A stretch of 64,000 nucleotides of DNA, taken from an uncultured Colwellia sp. Its GTDB lineage: Bacteria; Pseudomonadota; Gammaproteobacteria; Enterobacterales; Alteromonadaceae. How positions within the stretch are numbered: position 1 is the first letter of the stretch; each line of letters starts with the position of its first letter. Positions 1-9,757 of this stretch are shown one piece after another. Below the pieces are notes generated by a model. That model saw nothing but the letters and a program-made list of their open reading frames with translations, had not been told where the DNA came from and did no database searches. The position numbers were made by a program, and so were the translations under genes. The stretch spans positions 52,357 to 116,356 of the forward strand of contig CAJXQI010000017.1 of NCBI GenBank assembly GCA_913058395.1, given 5' to 3'.

Positions 1-990
1 GATATTATTCCGACCGCCATGCGCGCACAACGTATGCAGTCAATGTTCGACTCACCTTCTCGTAAAGTTTATTTTGGCAGTGGTACCGCCAGTATTTTTG
101 ACTTTAACTTCGCGATGCTAAAAGCAAAATTACGCGCAATTATCGAAAGAACATTGGACACAGCGAAACCGATTAGCGCGGTAATGACAAATGTAAGTGA
201 CGGTATAAGCAGCACCCGCGAAAACTTAACTAGCCAGCAAAGCGCAATAGAACAACTTAGTCATGCCATGCGTGAAATGCAAACAACTACTACTGAAATT
301 TCAGCCAATGTAGCGACCGCCGCAGGTGATTTAGATGAAACCTTTTCACAATGTGAACAAGCTCAACAAGGTATTTTTTCAACCACTGATAAAATTAAAT
401 CACTCGCTAATGATATTGATGAAGCTTCTTCATCTGCCGATAGTCTGACGCAATCTGCTAACAACGTCAGTGGCTTAATGGAAGAAATACAATCAATTGC
501 CGACCAAACAAATTTATTAGCGTTAAATGCTGCCATTGAAGCTGCTCGCGCCGGTGAACATGGTCGAGGCTTTGCCGTTGTTGCTGATGAAGTGCGTAAC
601 TTATCTTCCAGAACTCAAGATTCTGCGAAAAAAATCCATCAACGTTTATCTGTGATGTTAGAAACCATAGACCAATGGGTTGCGGTAATGCTGAAAAACA
701 AAGACGAAGCGCAACTATGTGTTGAAATTGCTGAAAGTTCTAATCAGAAAATTGCTGATGTTGTTGACCGCGTTCACAAGGTGACAGATGTCGCTAATCA
801 AATAGCAACGGCTACTGAGCAGCAAAGCGTAACATCAGCGACTATCAATGAGCATGTAGAAGATGTGCATCAAGCCATTGAGCGTACGTGGGCACAAACT
901 GACATAGTTACTGAAGAAATGACCATATTGTCAGCGAGTGTGAACGACATTACTAATGTTGCCAGTACCTTTGTACCGCCAAAAAGGTAG
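1..990 (+). CDS. Methyl-accepting chemotaxis protein, C-terminal part (5' end outside window)
   Basis: The reading frame is open from the first base, so the gene begins before the window and the ATG at 19 is probably internal. The visible part is a long helical signalling domain. Its conserved hairpin tip (codons for [18 protein letters not shown] and [11 protein letters not shown], about 500-600) is the CheA/CheW-contacting region of methyl-accepting chemotaxis proteins. No membrane segment lies in the visible part; the short segment before the coiled coil does not identify the sensor domain, which could be PAS-like. It would relay signals to the flagellar motor, whose stator genes pomAB are also in this window. 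Family certain, ligand unknown. Confidence 0.9.
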   Translation, partial: DIIPTAMRAQRMQSMFDSPSRKVYFGSGTASIFDFNFAMLKAKLRAIIERTLDTAKPISAVMTNVSDGISSTRENLTSQQSAIEQLSHAMREMQTTTTEISANVATAAGDLDETFSQCEQAQQGIFSTTDKIKSLANDIDEASSSADSLTQSANNVSGLMEEIQSIADQTNLLALNAAIEAARAGEHGRGFAVVADEVRNLSSRTQDSAKKIHQRLSVMLETIDQWVAVMLKNKDEAQLCVEIAESSNQKIADVVDRVHKVTDVANQIATATEQQSVTSATINEHVEDVHQAIERTWAQTDIVTEEMTILSASVNDITNVASTFVPPKR

Positions 991-1015
991 TTAGCGTAAA
1001 GCAATAACCGACATG

Positions 1016-1062
1016 AGCTTTTGATCTTTTAATCATCATGCATACTTTAAAAGATCAAAGGC
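1016..1062. terminator. Long hairpin after the chemoreceptor gene
   Basis: An inverted repeat of about 17 bp (agcttttgatctttta against its complement, one G-U pair) surrounds a short loop. No T-run follows on either strand, so it is an atypical terminator, or possibly an mRNA 3'-end-stabilising structure. Confidence 0.4.
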
Positions 1063-1287
1063 TAATAACACCACCTTCTGAGTTCAGCTTAGAAGTTAAA
1101 CATCCCAATTCCCTCACTAAAGTCATTCGCAATTCCTCCACACTTGTGTCGCGCACTTATTAACATTTTTAACCCAATTAACGCATAAAAATAGCATAAG
1201 TAACGTTATTAAGCTGTAAATGGCTAAATTAGCTATGTTAATAGCGCCTTGATTGATTAAAATCACTTTCAATAGAAAAACACACAA

Positions 1288-1335
1288 ACACTACATATTG
1301 TGCCTGCACTTGATTTAGATCGCAATATGTATGAA
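1288..1335 (+). promoter_or_regulatory. Pair of NrdR boxes upstream of nrdJ
   Basis: The 16-mer acactacatattgtgc (1288-1303) is a close match to the NrdR-box consensus acaCwAtATaTwgtgt. A weaker second box lies at 1320-1335, exactly 32 bp (about three helical turns) downstream, which is the paired spacing typical of NrdR operators. The repressor NrdR is encoded in this window at 38564-39019. The second box overlaps the furthest upstream possible start codon (1331), which favours translation from 1406. Confidence 0.7.
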
Positions 1336-1405
1336 ATACACTTGTAGGAAATCTAATTTTTTATATCATAATTGTTCTTTCGAACAACGATTATATAAAA
1401 CCGCT

Positions 1406-3595
1406 ATGACTGAGCTAGAAATAAAATCAAAAAATGCTTCTGTAAAAAGTGTCTCTGAGCCGCTTAACCATGACTTACCTTTACAACCTGCTTCGCACGA
1501 TATTTGGGATAAAAAATACCGACTTAAAGATAGACACGGTAATAACCAAGAAGCCACGGTAAGTGATACTTTCACTCGCATTGCGAAAGCATTGACGGCA
1601 ATTGAAAGTAAGGATCATAAAAAATGGCAAGAAAAATTTATTTGGGCCATGGAATCTGGTGCTTATCCTGCGGGACGCATTATTTCAAATGCGGGTGCTG
1701 AGAAGTTTAAACCGGCAACTTCAACCATTAACTGTACCGTATCAGGCACCATCGAAGATTCAATGACGGGTATTTTAAGCCGTGTACATCAAGCGGGGTT
1801 AACCTTGAAAGCAGGCTGTGGAATTGGCTATGAATTTTCAACATTACGACCAAGTGGTGCTTACGTTGCCGGCGCAGGGGCAACAACATCTGGCCCTATG
1901 TCGTTTATGGATATATACGACAAAATGTGTTTTACAGTTAGTTCTGCTGGTGGTCGACGTGGCGCTCAAATGGGCGTGTTCGACATATCGCACCCTGATG
2001 TAAAAGAGTTTATTTTAGCCAAACGTGAAGATGGCCGTTTACGTCAATTTAACCTATCACTGTTGATCAGTGATGACTTTATCAATGCGGTTAAAAATGA
2101 TGAAGAATGGCCACTAAACTTTCCGCTAACACACAAGGAAATGGTTTCAGACAACATCAACTTAGATGATAGTTCGCTTGTTTTATTCAAAGACAATCAT
2201 TACCAAGCTGACTTTATAAAAAGCCATGACTATATTCTCAATGAGCAAGGACAAATTGCCTGTAAAATTTACAGCCGTATTCCAGCACAACGCCTTTGGG
2301 ATATGATCATGAGCAATACCTTTGACTATGCCGAACCCGGCTTTTTACTGATTGACCACGCCAATGAAATGAACAACAACTGGTTTTGTGAAAAACTTCG
2401 CGCCAGTAACCCATGCGGTGAACAAATATTACCACCACACGGTGCTTGTTTACTCGGTTCAATTAACTTAGTTAAGTTCGTTAAGCAGCCATTTTCAGGT
2501 CAAGCCCAGTTTGACTGGGAGAAATTCAAAGAAGTCACTAAAGTGTTCACACGCATGTTAGACAATGTAGTTGAAATAAATGGTCTGCCATTAGAAGAGC
2601 AACGTTTAGAAATTCAGAATAAACGCCGCCATGGTATGGGTTACCTTGGTTTAGGCTCAGCACTAACCATGTTGAAAATGCCTTACAACAGTCCAGAAGC
2701 TGTTGCCTTTACCGAAGAAGTATCAAAAGTATTAGCTATTACGGGCTGGCAAGAAGCACTAAACTTAGCGAAAGAAAAAGGCCCTGCACCAATATTAATG
2801 CAAAGTTTTACCGTTGACCAAGCCATGCTTAACAAGCGTCCAGAAATGGCGCAAGACGGCATTAAAGTTGGTGATAAAATTAAAGGCTCAGTGCTACATG
2901 CTAAGTACAGTCGTTACATGCAAAGAATTGCTCAAGAGCAACCAGAACTGGTTAAGCAACTGGAAAAAGTTGGTGCTAGATTTACTCATCACACCTCAAT
3001 TGCACCAACAGGCACGCTGGCCTTAAGTTTAGGTAATAACGTTTCAAATGGTATTGAGCCAAGTTTTGCTCATGAATATCATCGCAACATTATTCGAGAA
3101 GGTAAAAAGTCGAAAGAATCTGTTGCCGTTTCAAGCTACGAACTTTTAGCTTACCGCGCAATGGTGAACGCTAATGCCGAAGCCTACGCTACTGAAGGCG
3201 AGAATAAATTACCCAACTACTTCACGGTTAGCGATAGTATTAACCCAGAAGAGCATGTTGATATTCAAGCGGCAGCGCAACTTTGGATTGACTCATCAAT
3301 ATCAAAAACCATCAATATTCCAACCGATTTTGACTACGAAAAGTTCAAGAATATTTATCTTTATGCTTACGATAAAGGCTTAAAAGGCTGCACAACATTC
3401 CGCTTTAATCCAGAAGTTCATCAAGGCGTATTGGTCAAAGAAACTGACTTAGAAAAAGTAGAGTATGAATTCACTTTAGCTGATGGCACAACCATGACAG
3501 CCAAAGGTAATGAAGAAATTCGTTACGACGGTGAAGTGCATACCGCTGCCAATTTACATGACGCCTTAAAAGAAGGTTATTACGGCAAGCTTTAG
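1406..3595 (+). CDS. nrdJa: Adenosylcobalamin-dependent (class II) ribonucleoside-diphosphate reductase, catalytic subunit NrdJa
   Basis: Reduces ribonucleotides to deoxyribonucleotides with a B12 radical, so it works with or without oxygen. The catalytic centre N-P-C-G-E is at residues 335-339 (Cys337 and Glu339), with a redox cysteine in the N-terminal NCTVSG segment (Cys110). The substrate phosphate-binding APTGT loop follows in the C-terminal third. The 729 aa product lacks the C-terminal TSCPD/cysteine tail of one-piece enzymes; that part is the next gene, as in the split NrdJa/NrdJb enzyme of Pseudomonas aeruginosa. ATG 1406 was chosen because the frame's earlier ATG (1331) lies inside a NrdR box; neither start has a clear Shine-Dalgarno sequence. 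Probably NrdR-repressed. No cobalamin riboswitch was recognised upstream. Confidence 0.93.
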   Translation: MTELEIKSKNASVKSVSEPLNHDLPLQPASHDIWDKKYRLKDRHGNNQEATVSDTFTRIAKALTAIESKDHKKWQEKFIWAMESGAYPAGRIISNAGAEKFKPATSTINCTVSGTIEDSMTGILSRVHQAGLTLKAGCGIGYEFSTLRPSGAYVAGAGATTSGPMSFMDIYDKMCFTVSSAGGRRGAQMGVFDISHPDVKEFILAKREDGRLRQFNLSLLISDDFINAVKNDEEWPLNFPLTHKEMVSDNINLDDSSLVLFKDNHYQADFIKSHDYILNEQGQIACKIYSRIPAQRLWDMIMSNTFDYAEPGFLLIDHANEMNNNWFCEKLRASNPCGEQILPPHGACLLGSINLVKFVKQPFSGQAQFDWEKFKEVTKVFTRMLDNVVEINGLPLEEQRLEIQNKRRHGMGYLGLGSALTMLKMPYNSPEAVAFTEEVSKVLAITGWQEALNLAKEKGPAPILMQSFTVDQAMLNKRPEMAQDGIKVGDKIKGSVLHAKYSRYMQRIAQEQPELVKQLEKVGARFTHHTSIAPTGTLALSLGNNVSNGIEPSFAHEYHRNIIREGKKSKESVAVSSYELLAYRAMVNANAEAYATEGENKLPNYFTVSDSINPEEHVDIQAAAQLWIDSSISKTINIPTDFDYEKFKNIYLYAYDKGLKGCTTFRFNPEVHQGVLVKETDLEKVEYEFTLADGTTMTAKGNEEIRYDGEVHTAANLHDALKEGYYGKL

Positions 3596-3699
3596 TGATT
3601 GGCTTTGCTGCTTCACGTTAATTAGGCAAGGCAAACTAGCAATAAAACTAGAATTTAATATCGGAAAATGATTTTGAAAGAAATCGTTATGAGAGAAAA

Positions 3700-4422
3700 A
3701 TGATGAAAGAGATCACCCAAAGTATTACCGCTGCGAAAGTAAAAGTAGATACCGTAGCACCCGTTAAAGAAGAGCCAAGCAGCACTCATACTGCAACGGT
3801 AAACTTGACCGAAAAAACCCAACGCCCTGAAATGTTAGTCGGTTCAACTTATAAAATTAAGCCACCAGTTTCTGATCACGCCTTATACATTACGGTAAAT
3901 GATATTTTACTTAATCAAGGAACAGCGCAAGAAGTTAGACGACCATTCGAAGTATTTGTTAACTCAAAAAACATGGAGTTTTACTCGTGGATTGTCGCAT
4001 TAACACGCGTTATTTCTGCAGTATTTCGCAAAGGTGGCGATTGCACATTTTTAGTGGAAGAACTAAAAGCAGTATTTGATCCTAAAGGCGGTTATTACCA
4101 GCGTGGTACCGGTATTTACATGCCATCGGTAGTGGCTGATATTGGCCATGTGATTGAAACCCATTTAAAAACTTTAGACATGCTACCCAAAAGTGAGATT
4201 GATGCCCACCAACAAGCTTACTTAAAGCAGAAGCAGCAAGCAGCAATGTCAGAAAATGAAGGTAAAGATGATAGTGCTGTTGAGAATGATGGCAAAAGTG
4301 AAAATCATAATTTAAACTTTCCAGCCACGGCGAGTAGCTGTAATAAGTGTCATCAAAAGTCTGTAGTATTACTTGATGGTTGTTCTACATGCTTGAACTG
4401 CGGCGATTCAAAGTGTGGTTAA
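3700..4422 (+). CDS. nrdJb: Class II ribonucleotide reductase C-terminal subunit NrdJb (TSCPD domain)
   Basis: Small second component of the split class II ribonucleotide reductase. It follows nrdJa by 104 bp on the same strand with an AGAGA ribosome-binding site. The central region (about residues 50-170) resembles the TSCPD domain found at the C-terminus of one-piece NrdJ proteins. A low-complexity Glu/Lys/Gln linker follows. The last 28 residues carry six cysteines in CxxC-type pairs (C-N-K-C ... C-S-T-C ... C ... C-G end), which is the mobile tail that re-reduces the active site. At 240 aa it fits NrdJb of Pseudomonas. The tandem ends at a strong terminator. Confidence 0.85.
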   Translation: MMKEITQSITAAKVKVDTVAPVKEEPSSTHTATVNLTEKTQRPEMLVGSTYKIKPPVSDHALYITVNDILLNQGTAQEVRRPFEVFVNSKNMEFYSWIVALTRVISAVFRKGGDCTFLVEELKAVFDPKGGYYQRGTGIYMPSVVADIGHVIETHLKTLDMLPKSEIDAHQQAYLKQKQQAAMSENEGKDDSAVENDGKSENHNLNFPATASSCNKCHQKSVVLLDGCSTCLNCGDSKCG

Positions 4423-4472
4423 TAACTAGTTTTATAACCTACAACTAACTTACAAGCCAAAACATCAATTAA

Positions 4473-4510
4473 AAAAAATCGCACTGAGTTTGCTCAAGTG
4501 CGATTTTTAT
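4473..4510. terminator. Bidirectional terminator between nrdJb and the thioredoxin-like gene
   Basis: The stem aaaaatcgcact / agtgcgattttt has an inner gag/ctc pairing and is flanked by A and T runs on both sides. It serves the converging nrdJb (+) and lipoprotein (-) genes. Confidence 0.9.
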
Positions 4511-4534
4511 TTAACATTATTTAAGCTAATAATT

Positions 4535-5011
4535 TTATAGCATGGCTGAGATATCTGCCGCTAGCGATACTTTTGGACGTTCAACAATACGGCCAATTTC
4601 TTTGTTATTTTGGTATACAACAAAAGTGGGTGTGTATTTAATATCATGACTTTTAGCTGAGCCGTTTGGCTCAGACTTTTCATAATCAAGGCCAATTAAA
4701 CGATTAGATAACTCTGTTTTTTCAGCAACAATTTTCAAAAAGTGAGGGACTTCTCGCTGACTATCATGGCACCAAGTACCAAAATACACATCAACATGTA
4801 AATCACTCGGCCACGCTTTAACTTCTGCTATGTCACTTTCAGACAATTGAAATGCCCGATAACTTTGCATAAATGATTCATGATCGTTAATTAGCTTTTG
4901 TGAGCTGACCTCACCAATAGCCATTGTTGTACTGGTTCCATGGCTGTTAGCACAAGCTGACACTAGTGTAAGAATGGTTATACTTAATAAAATTACTGCA
5001 AGATTTCTCAT
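4535..5011 (-). CDS. Thioredoxin-like lipoprotein with a CXXS active site
   Basis: The 158 aa product has a lipoprotein signal peptide (hydrophobic residues 5-19, lipobox V-S-A-C with Cys20, Ala at +2), predicting an outer-membrane lipoprotein facing the periplasm. The rest is a thioredoxin fold: the strand VDVYFGTW leads into W-C-H-D-S, and the cis-proline segment YTPTFVV comes later. The second active-site cysteine is replaced by serine (CXXS), so it may act through glutathione-like mixed disulfides or as a binding protein rather than a dithiol reductase. It lies 22 bp downstream of tyrA on the same strand and may be cotranscribed with aroF-tyrA. Substrate unknown. Confidence 0.8.
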   Translation of the reverse strand: MRNLAVILLSITILTLVSACANSHGTSTTMAIGEVSSQKLINDHESFMQSYRAFQLSESDIAEVKAWPSDLHVDVYFGTWCHDSQREVPHFLKIVAEKTELSNRLIGLDYEKSEPNGSAKSHDIKYTPTFVVYQNNKEIGRIVERPKVSLAADISAML

Positions 5012-5033
5012 TTCTATCCTTGTTTTTCTTATC

Positions 5034-6176
5034 TTAATGTTTCTTAAGTTGGTCTGCTTTTACTAACATGGCTTTACTCTCTTGTAAGAAAATATCGGCA
5101 TAATCACCAAACCAATCAGATACTTGTGAGAACATATTGGTAAAAGCGTCTTTATCATTTAACTGCACATCTTCCAGTAGTTCCAGAAATCGATATGCGA
5201 AGCGCTTCATCATATCAATGTTATCCTTATTGGCAAAAATAATATCAGTATAAAGCACAGGATCTTGTGCAAATAAACGACCGACCATAATTAATTCTAA
5301 ACGATAAATAGGTGAACTCATCTCGACTAATTGTGCAATGTCAGCACCTTCAGCCATTAAATGATAACCATATGCGATAGTAGAAAAATGTCGCATGACT
5401 TGTACCATCGACATTGCTTGATCATGCGCGTGAGCTTCAACAGGATAAATTTTCGCACCCCATACTTGAAACTGTTCAAGTAACCAATGATATTTATCAG
5501 GGTTGCGCCCTTCACAAGCAATAATAGTTTGTTTAACTAAACCGGTAACATCAGGGCCAAACATTGGATGTAAGCCTAGTACAGGGCCAGAATGAACTTT
5601 CATCATTTCATATAATGGTGCTTCTTTAATACTGGTAACATCAGCCAAAATACAATCTTTAGGTAACTGACCAAGGTTTTGAATAACCATTGCGGTTAAT
5701 CGAATAGGTACAGCAACGATAACCAAACCAGCTTCAGCTAAAATATTTGCACTATTAGGCCAATCAGCTTGCTCGAGTATTTGCACCTGATAGTCAGAGC
5801 GGGTAAATAAGTCGACAAATATCTGCCCTAGCTGACCATTACCACCAATAACAACTACTTTTTTGCATTCAGGGTTTACGCAACGGTAACCACTGGCGTC
5901 TTGGCTGATATAAGAGTCTTGCATCAAACGACGTAAAATATCTTCAATAAGCTCTGGCGACAAACCGGCATCAATAGCTTGCTGACGGCGAACTTTCAGT
6001 AGCTTAGCTTCACGATCAGGGGCAAAAATTGGCATACCAACTTCACTTTTTAACTGCCCTACTTTTGTCGTTACCGCCCTACGCTTAGTTAATAACGCAA
6101 CGAGTTGACTGTCTAAGTCATCAATTTCATCACGTAATTCGCCAAGCTGTTGATCAAATGTTAATTTGCTATTCAT
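5034..6176 (-). CDS. tyrA: Bifunctional chorismate mutase / prephenate dehydrogenase (T-protein)
   Basis: Converts chorismate to prephenate and then to 4-hydroxyphenylpyruvate in tyrosine synthesis. Residues 1-90 form an AroQ-type chorismate mutase helical bundle (LGELRDEIDDLD, LLTKRRAV, Lys in TTKVGQLK, APDREAKLL). A dinucleotide-binding motif starts at about residue 107 (VVVIGGNGQLGQ), followed by the prephenate dehydrogenase domain (LADVTSIKEAP, GLHPMFGPDV). The length of 380 aa is close to enterobacterial TyrA. It starts 15 bp after the end of aroF, forming the classic tyr operon, which is probably TyrR-repressed from the box at 7464. Confidence 0.97.
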   Translation of the reverse strand: MNSKLTFDQQLGELRDEIDDLDSQLVALLTKRRAVTTKVGQLKSEVGMPIFAPDREAKLLKVRRQQAIDAGLSPELIEDILRRLMQDSYISQDASGYRCVNPECKKVVVIGGNGQLGQIFVDLFTRSDYQVQILEQADWPNSANILAEAGLVIVAVPIRLTAMVIQNLGQLPKDCILADVTSIKEAPLYEMMKVHSGPVLGLHPMFGPDVTGLVKQTIIACEGRNPDKYHWLLEQFQVWGAKIYPVEAHAHDQAMSMVQVMRHFSTIAYGYHLMAEGADIAQLVEMSSPIYRLELIMVGRLFAQDPVLYTDIIFANKDNIDMMKRFAYRFLELLEDVQLNDKDAFTNMFSQVSDWFGDYADIFLQESKAMLVKADQLKKH

Positions 6177-6191
6177 TGCAAATATTCTTTC

Positions 6192-7304
6192 CTATTCACT
6201 AACGGTTGAAGTAATTCGCTGCTTTAACGCAGTATCGAGTTTTGCAGTTGCTTCAGCAATAAGCTGTTCAGTGGTATTAAAATCAATACAAGCATCAGTA
6301 ACAGAAACACCGTATTCGAGCTGGTCAAAAGGTAAGTCTGAACTTTGATTACCCGCGTTTATATTACTCTCTAACATGATACCAATAATAGACTTATTGC
6401 CTTCACATATTTGATTAAAAACATTGTCTGCAACTAAAGGTTGGCGACGGTAGTCTTTATTGGAGTTGCCATGTGAACAGTCAACCACAATACCTGGCTC
6501 TAAATTTTGTTTTGCTAAATCTTTTTCACACAAAGCGACATTAACCGAGTCGTAGTTTGGCTGCTTGCCACCACGTAAAATTACATGGCCGTCAGGATTT
6601 CCTGAAGTTTTAATTAACGCAACTTGCCCTTGACGATTAATGCCCATAAAACGATGTGAAGAAGCGGCCGATTGTAATGCGTTTATCGCTACATCAAGCC
6701 CGCCATTAGTGCCATTTTTAAAACCAATTGGCATAGATAAGCCACTAGCCATTTCACGATGGGTTTGCGATTCAGTAGTACGTGCACCAATTGCAGACCA
6801 GCTAAACAATTCAGCAAGATATTGTGGGCTGATAGGGTCAAGTGCTTCAGTTGCTAGTGGTAACCCTAGTTCAGTTAAGTAAATAAGTAATTCGCGCGCT
6901 TTACGCAGCCCTGCTTCAACATCAAATGAACCATTCATATGCGGATCGTTTATCAAGCCCTTCCAGCCGACAGTGGTACGAGGCTTTTCGAAGTAAACTC
7001 GCATGACAATATACATACTGTCTTGGTACTTATCGTGCAGTACTTTAAGTTTTCTCGCGTAATCTTTTGCTGCTTCAACATCATGAACTGAACATGGACC
7101 TGTTATAACAAGTAATCTGTGGTCTTGCTTATGAATAATATCGGCAATAATGTTACGAGCATTTTTAACAAAAACACGACCAGCTTCTGGTAGTGGCAGT
7201 GCTTCGCGCAGTGCTTCAGGCGTAATTAATACTTCTTCTGAATTAACGTGAATATCATTAAGCCTACTTTTAGGCGCTGACGTAATGGTTGTATGTTCTG
7301 ACAT
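6192..7304 (-). CDS. aroF: 3-deoxy-7-phosphoheptulonate (DAHP) synthase, tyrosine-sensitive type
   Basis: First enzyme of the shikimate pathway, joining phosphoenolpyruvate and erythrose 4-phosphate. The class I AroF/G/H signature is clear: metal-binding Cys71 in TGPCSVHD, the KPRTTVGWKG loop (from about residue 107), the GARTTESQ segment, and the late VDCSHGNSNK metal site. Assignment to the tyrosine-inhibited isozyme rests on its position directly before tyrA (15 bp apart), not on allosteric residues. The start ATG at 7304 has an AGGAAAGAA ribosome-binding site. A TyrR box lies 160 bp upstream. Confidence 0.95.
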   Translation of the reverse strand: MSEHTTITSAPKSRLNDIHVNSEEVLITPEALREALPLPEAGRVFVKNARNIIADIIHKQDHRLLVITGPCSVHDVEAAKDYARKLKVLHDKYQDSMYIVMRVYFEKPRTTVGWKGLINDPHMNGSFDVEAGLRKARELLIYLTELGLPLATEALDPISPQYLAELFSWSAIGARTTESQTHREMASGLSMPIGFKNGTNGGLDVAINALQSAASSHRFMGINRQGQVALIKTSGNPDGHVILRGGKQPNYDSVNVALCEKDLAKQNLEPGIVVDCSHGNSNKDYRRQPLVADNVFNQICEGNKSIIGIMLESNINAGNQSSDLPFDQLEYGVSVTDACIDFNTTEQLIAEATAKLDTALKQRITSTVSE

Positions 7305-7463
7305 GGTTCTTTCCTGAATTTTAGCAATGATGTTTAAATTTAAAAAGGTTATTACTAGCCGTTATTTTATCTGGCTAAAAAGGTTGCTAGGCACAAGGCT
7401 AGCTAAAGTATGGGAGGTAATAATATCGATATTGTAGATGGTACATTTTACGAAACTTCTCAG

Positions 7464-7481
7464 TGTAAATTTAAGTTTACT
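7464..7481. promoter_or_regulatory. TyrR box upstream of aroF-tyrA
   Basis: TGTAAA-N6-TTTACT differs at one position from the TyrR consensus TGTAAA-N6-TTTACA. It lies 160 bp before the aroF start, consistent with tyrosine-dependent repression of the operon as in Escherichia coli. The tyrR gene itself is not in this window. Confidence 0.7.
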
Positions 7482-7559
7482 TAATTTGTACCAAATATCT
7501 TACACGTATAATTTATTCAGGTATAGCCCCATTTTGATATTTTTTGTACATCGTCATTC

Positions 7560-7735
7560 ATTGCCATCGACTAATGCCGTGTAGGTAGGATGCCTAGGAG
7601 CGGCCATGGCAGCATGGCGTACCGTTCATCGACGTGCATGTCCTTACATGGATGTAAGTGAATAGAATAATGTAGGAGCAATTACCAAGATGCACTAATA
7701 CTTTGAACGACAGGATGTCTGGGAAAGGCCTAAAC
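7560..7735. repeat. Intergenic repeat element, member of a dispersed family
   Basis: This stretch between aroF and acs has no coding pattern. It contains imperfect inverted pieces (catgtccttacatggatgta; gccatggcagcatggc). On the reverse strand it shares catgtaagga and gtcgatga-like blocks with the tandem repeat at 30039-30291. Its right part (gagcaattaccaagatg, gaacgac, aggatgtct) resembles 63829-63862. It is more diverged than the copies at 30 and 35 kb. Transposition machinery was not seen. Confidence 0.5.
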
Positions 7736-7737
7736 AT

Positions 7738-7763
7738 AAAAAAAGCGCCAAAAGGCGCTTTTA
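7738..7763 (-). terminator. Rho-independent terminator of acs
   Basis: The hairpin aaaagcgcc-aaaa-ggcgctttt has a run of T on the minus strand (a-run at 7738-7744 on the plus strand), about 50 bp past the acs stop codon. Confidence 0.88.
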
Positions 7764-7813
7764 ATCTTAAGGCTCAAAAATAAACCTCATTCCATAATTT
7801 TTATCATCGAGGA

Positions 7814-9757
7814 TTAACCATGAACTATGCGATTACTAACCAGGTGGTCGACAACAGCAGGCTCAGCTAGTGTTGAGGTATCTCCTAAAGTATCAAGATC
7901 GTTCTCTGCAATTTTACGCAAAATTCGACGCATAATTTTACCTGAGCGGGTTTTCGGTAAACCTGGTGCATATTGAATATAGTCAGGCTTAGCAAAACGT
8001 CCTAATTCTTTAGCGACAAATTCGGTCAATTCTTTTAACAACTCTTCAGACTCAGTAGCATTGCTCATTAGCGTGACATAAGCATAAACCCCTTGGCCTT
8101 TAATTTCATGCGGATAACCGACAACAGCGGCTTCAGCAACCGCTGGGTGCAATACTAAAGCACTTTCAATTTCAGCAGTACCTAAGCGATGACCTGAAAC
8201 ATTTAGTACATCATCAACACGACCAGTGATCCAATAGAAACCATCTTCGTCACGTTTAGCACCATCACCAGTAAAGTAATTACCTGGGTATTGGCTTAAG
8301 TAAGTTTGATAGAAGCGGTCATGATCGCCGTATACTGAACGTAATTGTCCAGGCCAACTGCCAGTCATCATCAATAAGCCCTGATTCTCGCCTTCAAGAG
8401 TATTACCGTCTTTATCAAATAACGCAGGCTTTACTCCGAAGAATGGCTTACCAGCAGCACCTGGTTTCATGTCAACAGCGCCCGGTAATGAGGTAATTAA
8501 AATACCACCGGTTTCTGTTTGCCACCAAGTATCAACAATAGGACATTTACTTTTTCCGATCACTTCATAATACCAATGCCAAGCTTCTGGGTTTATAGGT
8601 TCACCCACAGTGCCTAGAATTCGTAATGATGAAAGGTCAGCTTTTTCAACATAGCTATCGCCAACACTCATTAATGCGCGAATAGCGGTTGGCGCGGTAT
8701 AGAAAACATTAACTTGGTGCTTGTCACATACTTGCCAGAAACGACCGGCATCAGGATAAGTTGGCACACCTTCGAAAACTAATGTTGTAGCACCGTTAGC
8801 AAGTGGACCATAAAATATATAAGAATGTCCGGTGATCCAACCTGCATCAGCAGTACACCAATATATCTCACCATCTTTATAGTCAAATACATATTTATGA
8901 GTCATGGCAGCATAAAGTGAATAACCACCACAAGTATGAAGAACACCTTTTGGTGTGCCTGTAGAGCCAGAGGTATAAAGGATGAATAATGGGTCTTCAG
9001 CGTCCATCACTTCAGGTTCACAAGCAGCAGGAAACTTAGCAACTTCTTGTTGATAATTAACATCAATTTTATCATTCCAAGCAACATCGCCGCCTGTTCG
9101 TTGAACAACGATAACGGAATGAACGTCTGGACAGTCAGCAACTGCAGCATCAACATTTACTTTCAATGGAATAACACGGCCACCGCGCAAACTTTCATCC
9201 GAGGTGACTACAACTTTACAATCGGCATCAATAATCCGAGAACGAATAGCTTCAGTAGAAAAACCACCAAATACAACGGAATGAACGGCGCCTATACGTG
9301 CACAAGCAAGCATTGCATAGCCAACTTCAGGGATCATCGGCATGTAGATACAAACACGATCACCTTTTTTCACGCCACGTGCTTTCAATAAATTAGCAAA
9401 ACGACACACATGATCATGCAGCTCTTGATAAGTAATATTTTGATCTTCGCTAGGATCATCACCTTCCCATATAATCGCGGTATCATTTGCTTTAGACACT
9501 AGGTGACGATCAATACAGTTATAACTGACATTTAATTTACCACCAGAAAACCATTTGATATCAGCAGCTTTTAAATCAACGTCAGTAACACTGTCCCAAG
9601 GCTTATACCAATCAAGAAACTTATCTGCTTGTTCTGCCCAGAAAACGTCAGGTTGTTCGATTGACTGCTTATACATTGCATCATAAGTCGCAGAATCAAT
9701 GTAAGTGTGAGCTTTTGCCTGCTCTAGTACGGGATAACGGCTTTTTAATTCTTGCAT
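7814..9757 (-). CDS. acs: Acetyl-CoA synthetase (acetate-CoA ligase)
   Basis: Activates acetate through acetyl-AMP to acetyl-CoA in the cytoplasm, for acetate scavenging. The ANL-family motifs are complete: the P-loop-like [15 protein letters not shown], the adenylate-binding WWQTETGG, the hinge region [13 protein letters not shown], and the C-terminal catalytic lysine in [10 protein letters not shown] (Lys607), the residue acetylated by Pat-type enzymes in other bacteria. The length of 647 aa is typical. It is a single-gene unit with its own terminator. Its upstream region carries a 13-bp palindrome (9953-9982) that may be regulatory. Confidence 0.97.
   Translation of the reverse strand: MQELKSRYPVLEQAKAHTYIDSATYDAMYKQSIEQPDVFWAEQADKFLDWYKPWDSVTDVDLKAADIKWFSGGKLNVSYNCIDRHLVSKANDTAIIWEGDDPSEDQNITYQELHDHVCRFANLLKARGVKKGDRVCIYMPMIPEVGYAMLACARIGAVHSVVFGGFSTEAIRSRIIDADCKVVVTSDESLRGGRVIPLKVNVDAAVADCPDVHSVIVVQRTGGDVAWNDKIDVNYQQEVAKFPAACEPEVMDAEDPLFILYTSGSTGTPKGVLHTCGGYSLYAAMTHKYVFDYKDGEIYWCTADAGWITGHSYIFYGPLANGATTLVFEGVPTYPDAGRFWQVCDKHQVNVFYTAPTAIRALMSVGDSYVEKADLSSLRILGTVGEPINPEAWHWYYEVIGKSKCPIVDTWWQTETGGILITSLPGAVDMKPGAAGKPFFGVKPALFDKDGNTLEGENQGLLMMTGSWPGQLRSVYGDHDRFYQTYLSQYPGNYFTGDGAKRDEDGFYWITGRVDDVLNVSGHRLGTAEIESALVLHPAVAEAAVVGYPHEIKGQGVYAYVTLMSNATESEELLKELTEFVAKELGRFAKPDYIQYAPGLPKTRSGKIMRRILRKIAENDLDTLGDTSTLAEPAVVDHLVSNRIVHG

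Noticed and set aside
1063..1405. Cobalamin riboswitch upstream of nrdJ
   Set aside because: No B12-box-like sequence was recognised, and the leader is short and explained by NrdR boxes.
9047..9391. 114-residue plus-strand frame inside acs
   Set aside because: Antisense to a strongly conserved gene, with low-complexity composition and no start signal.
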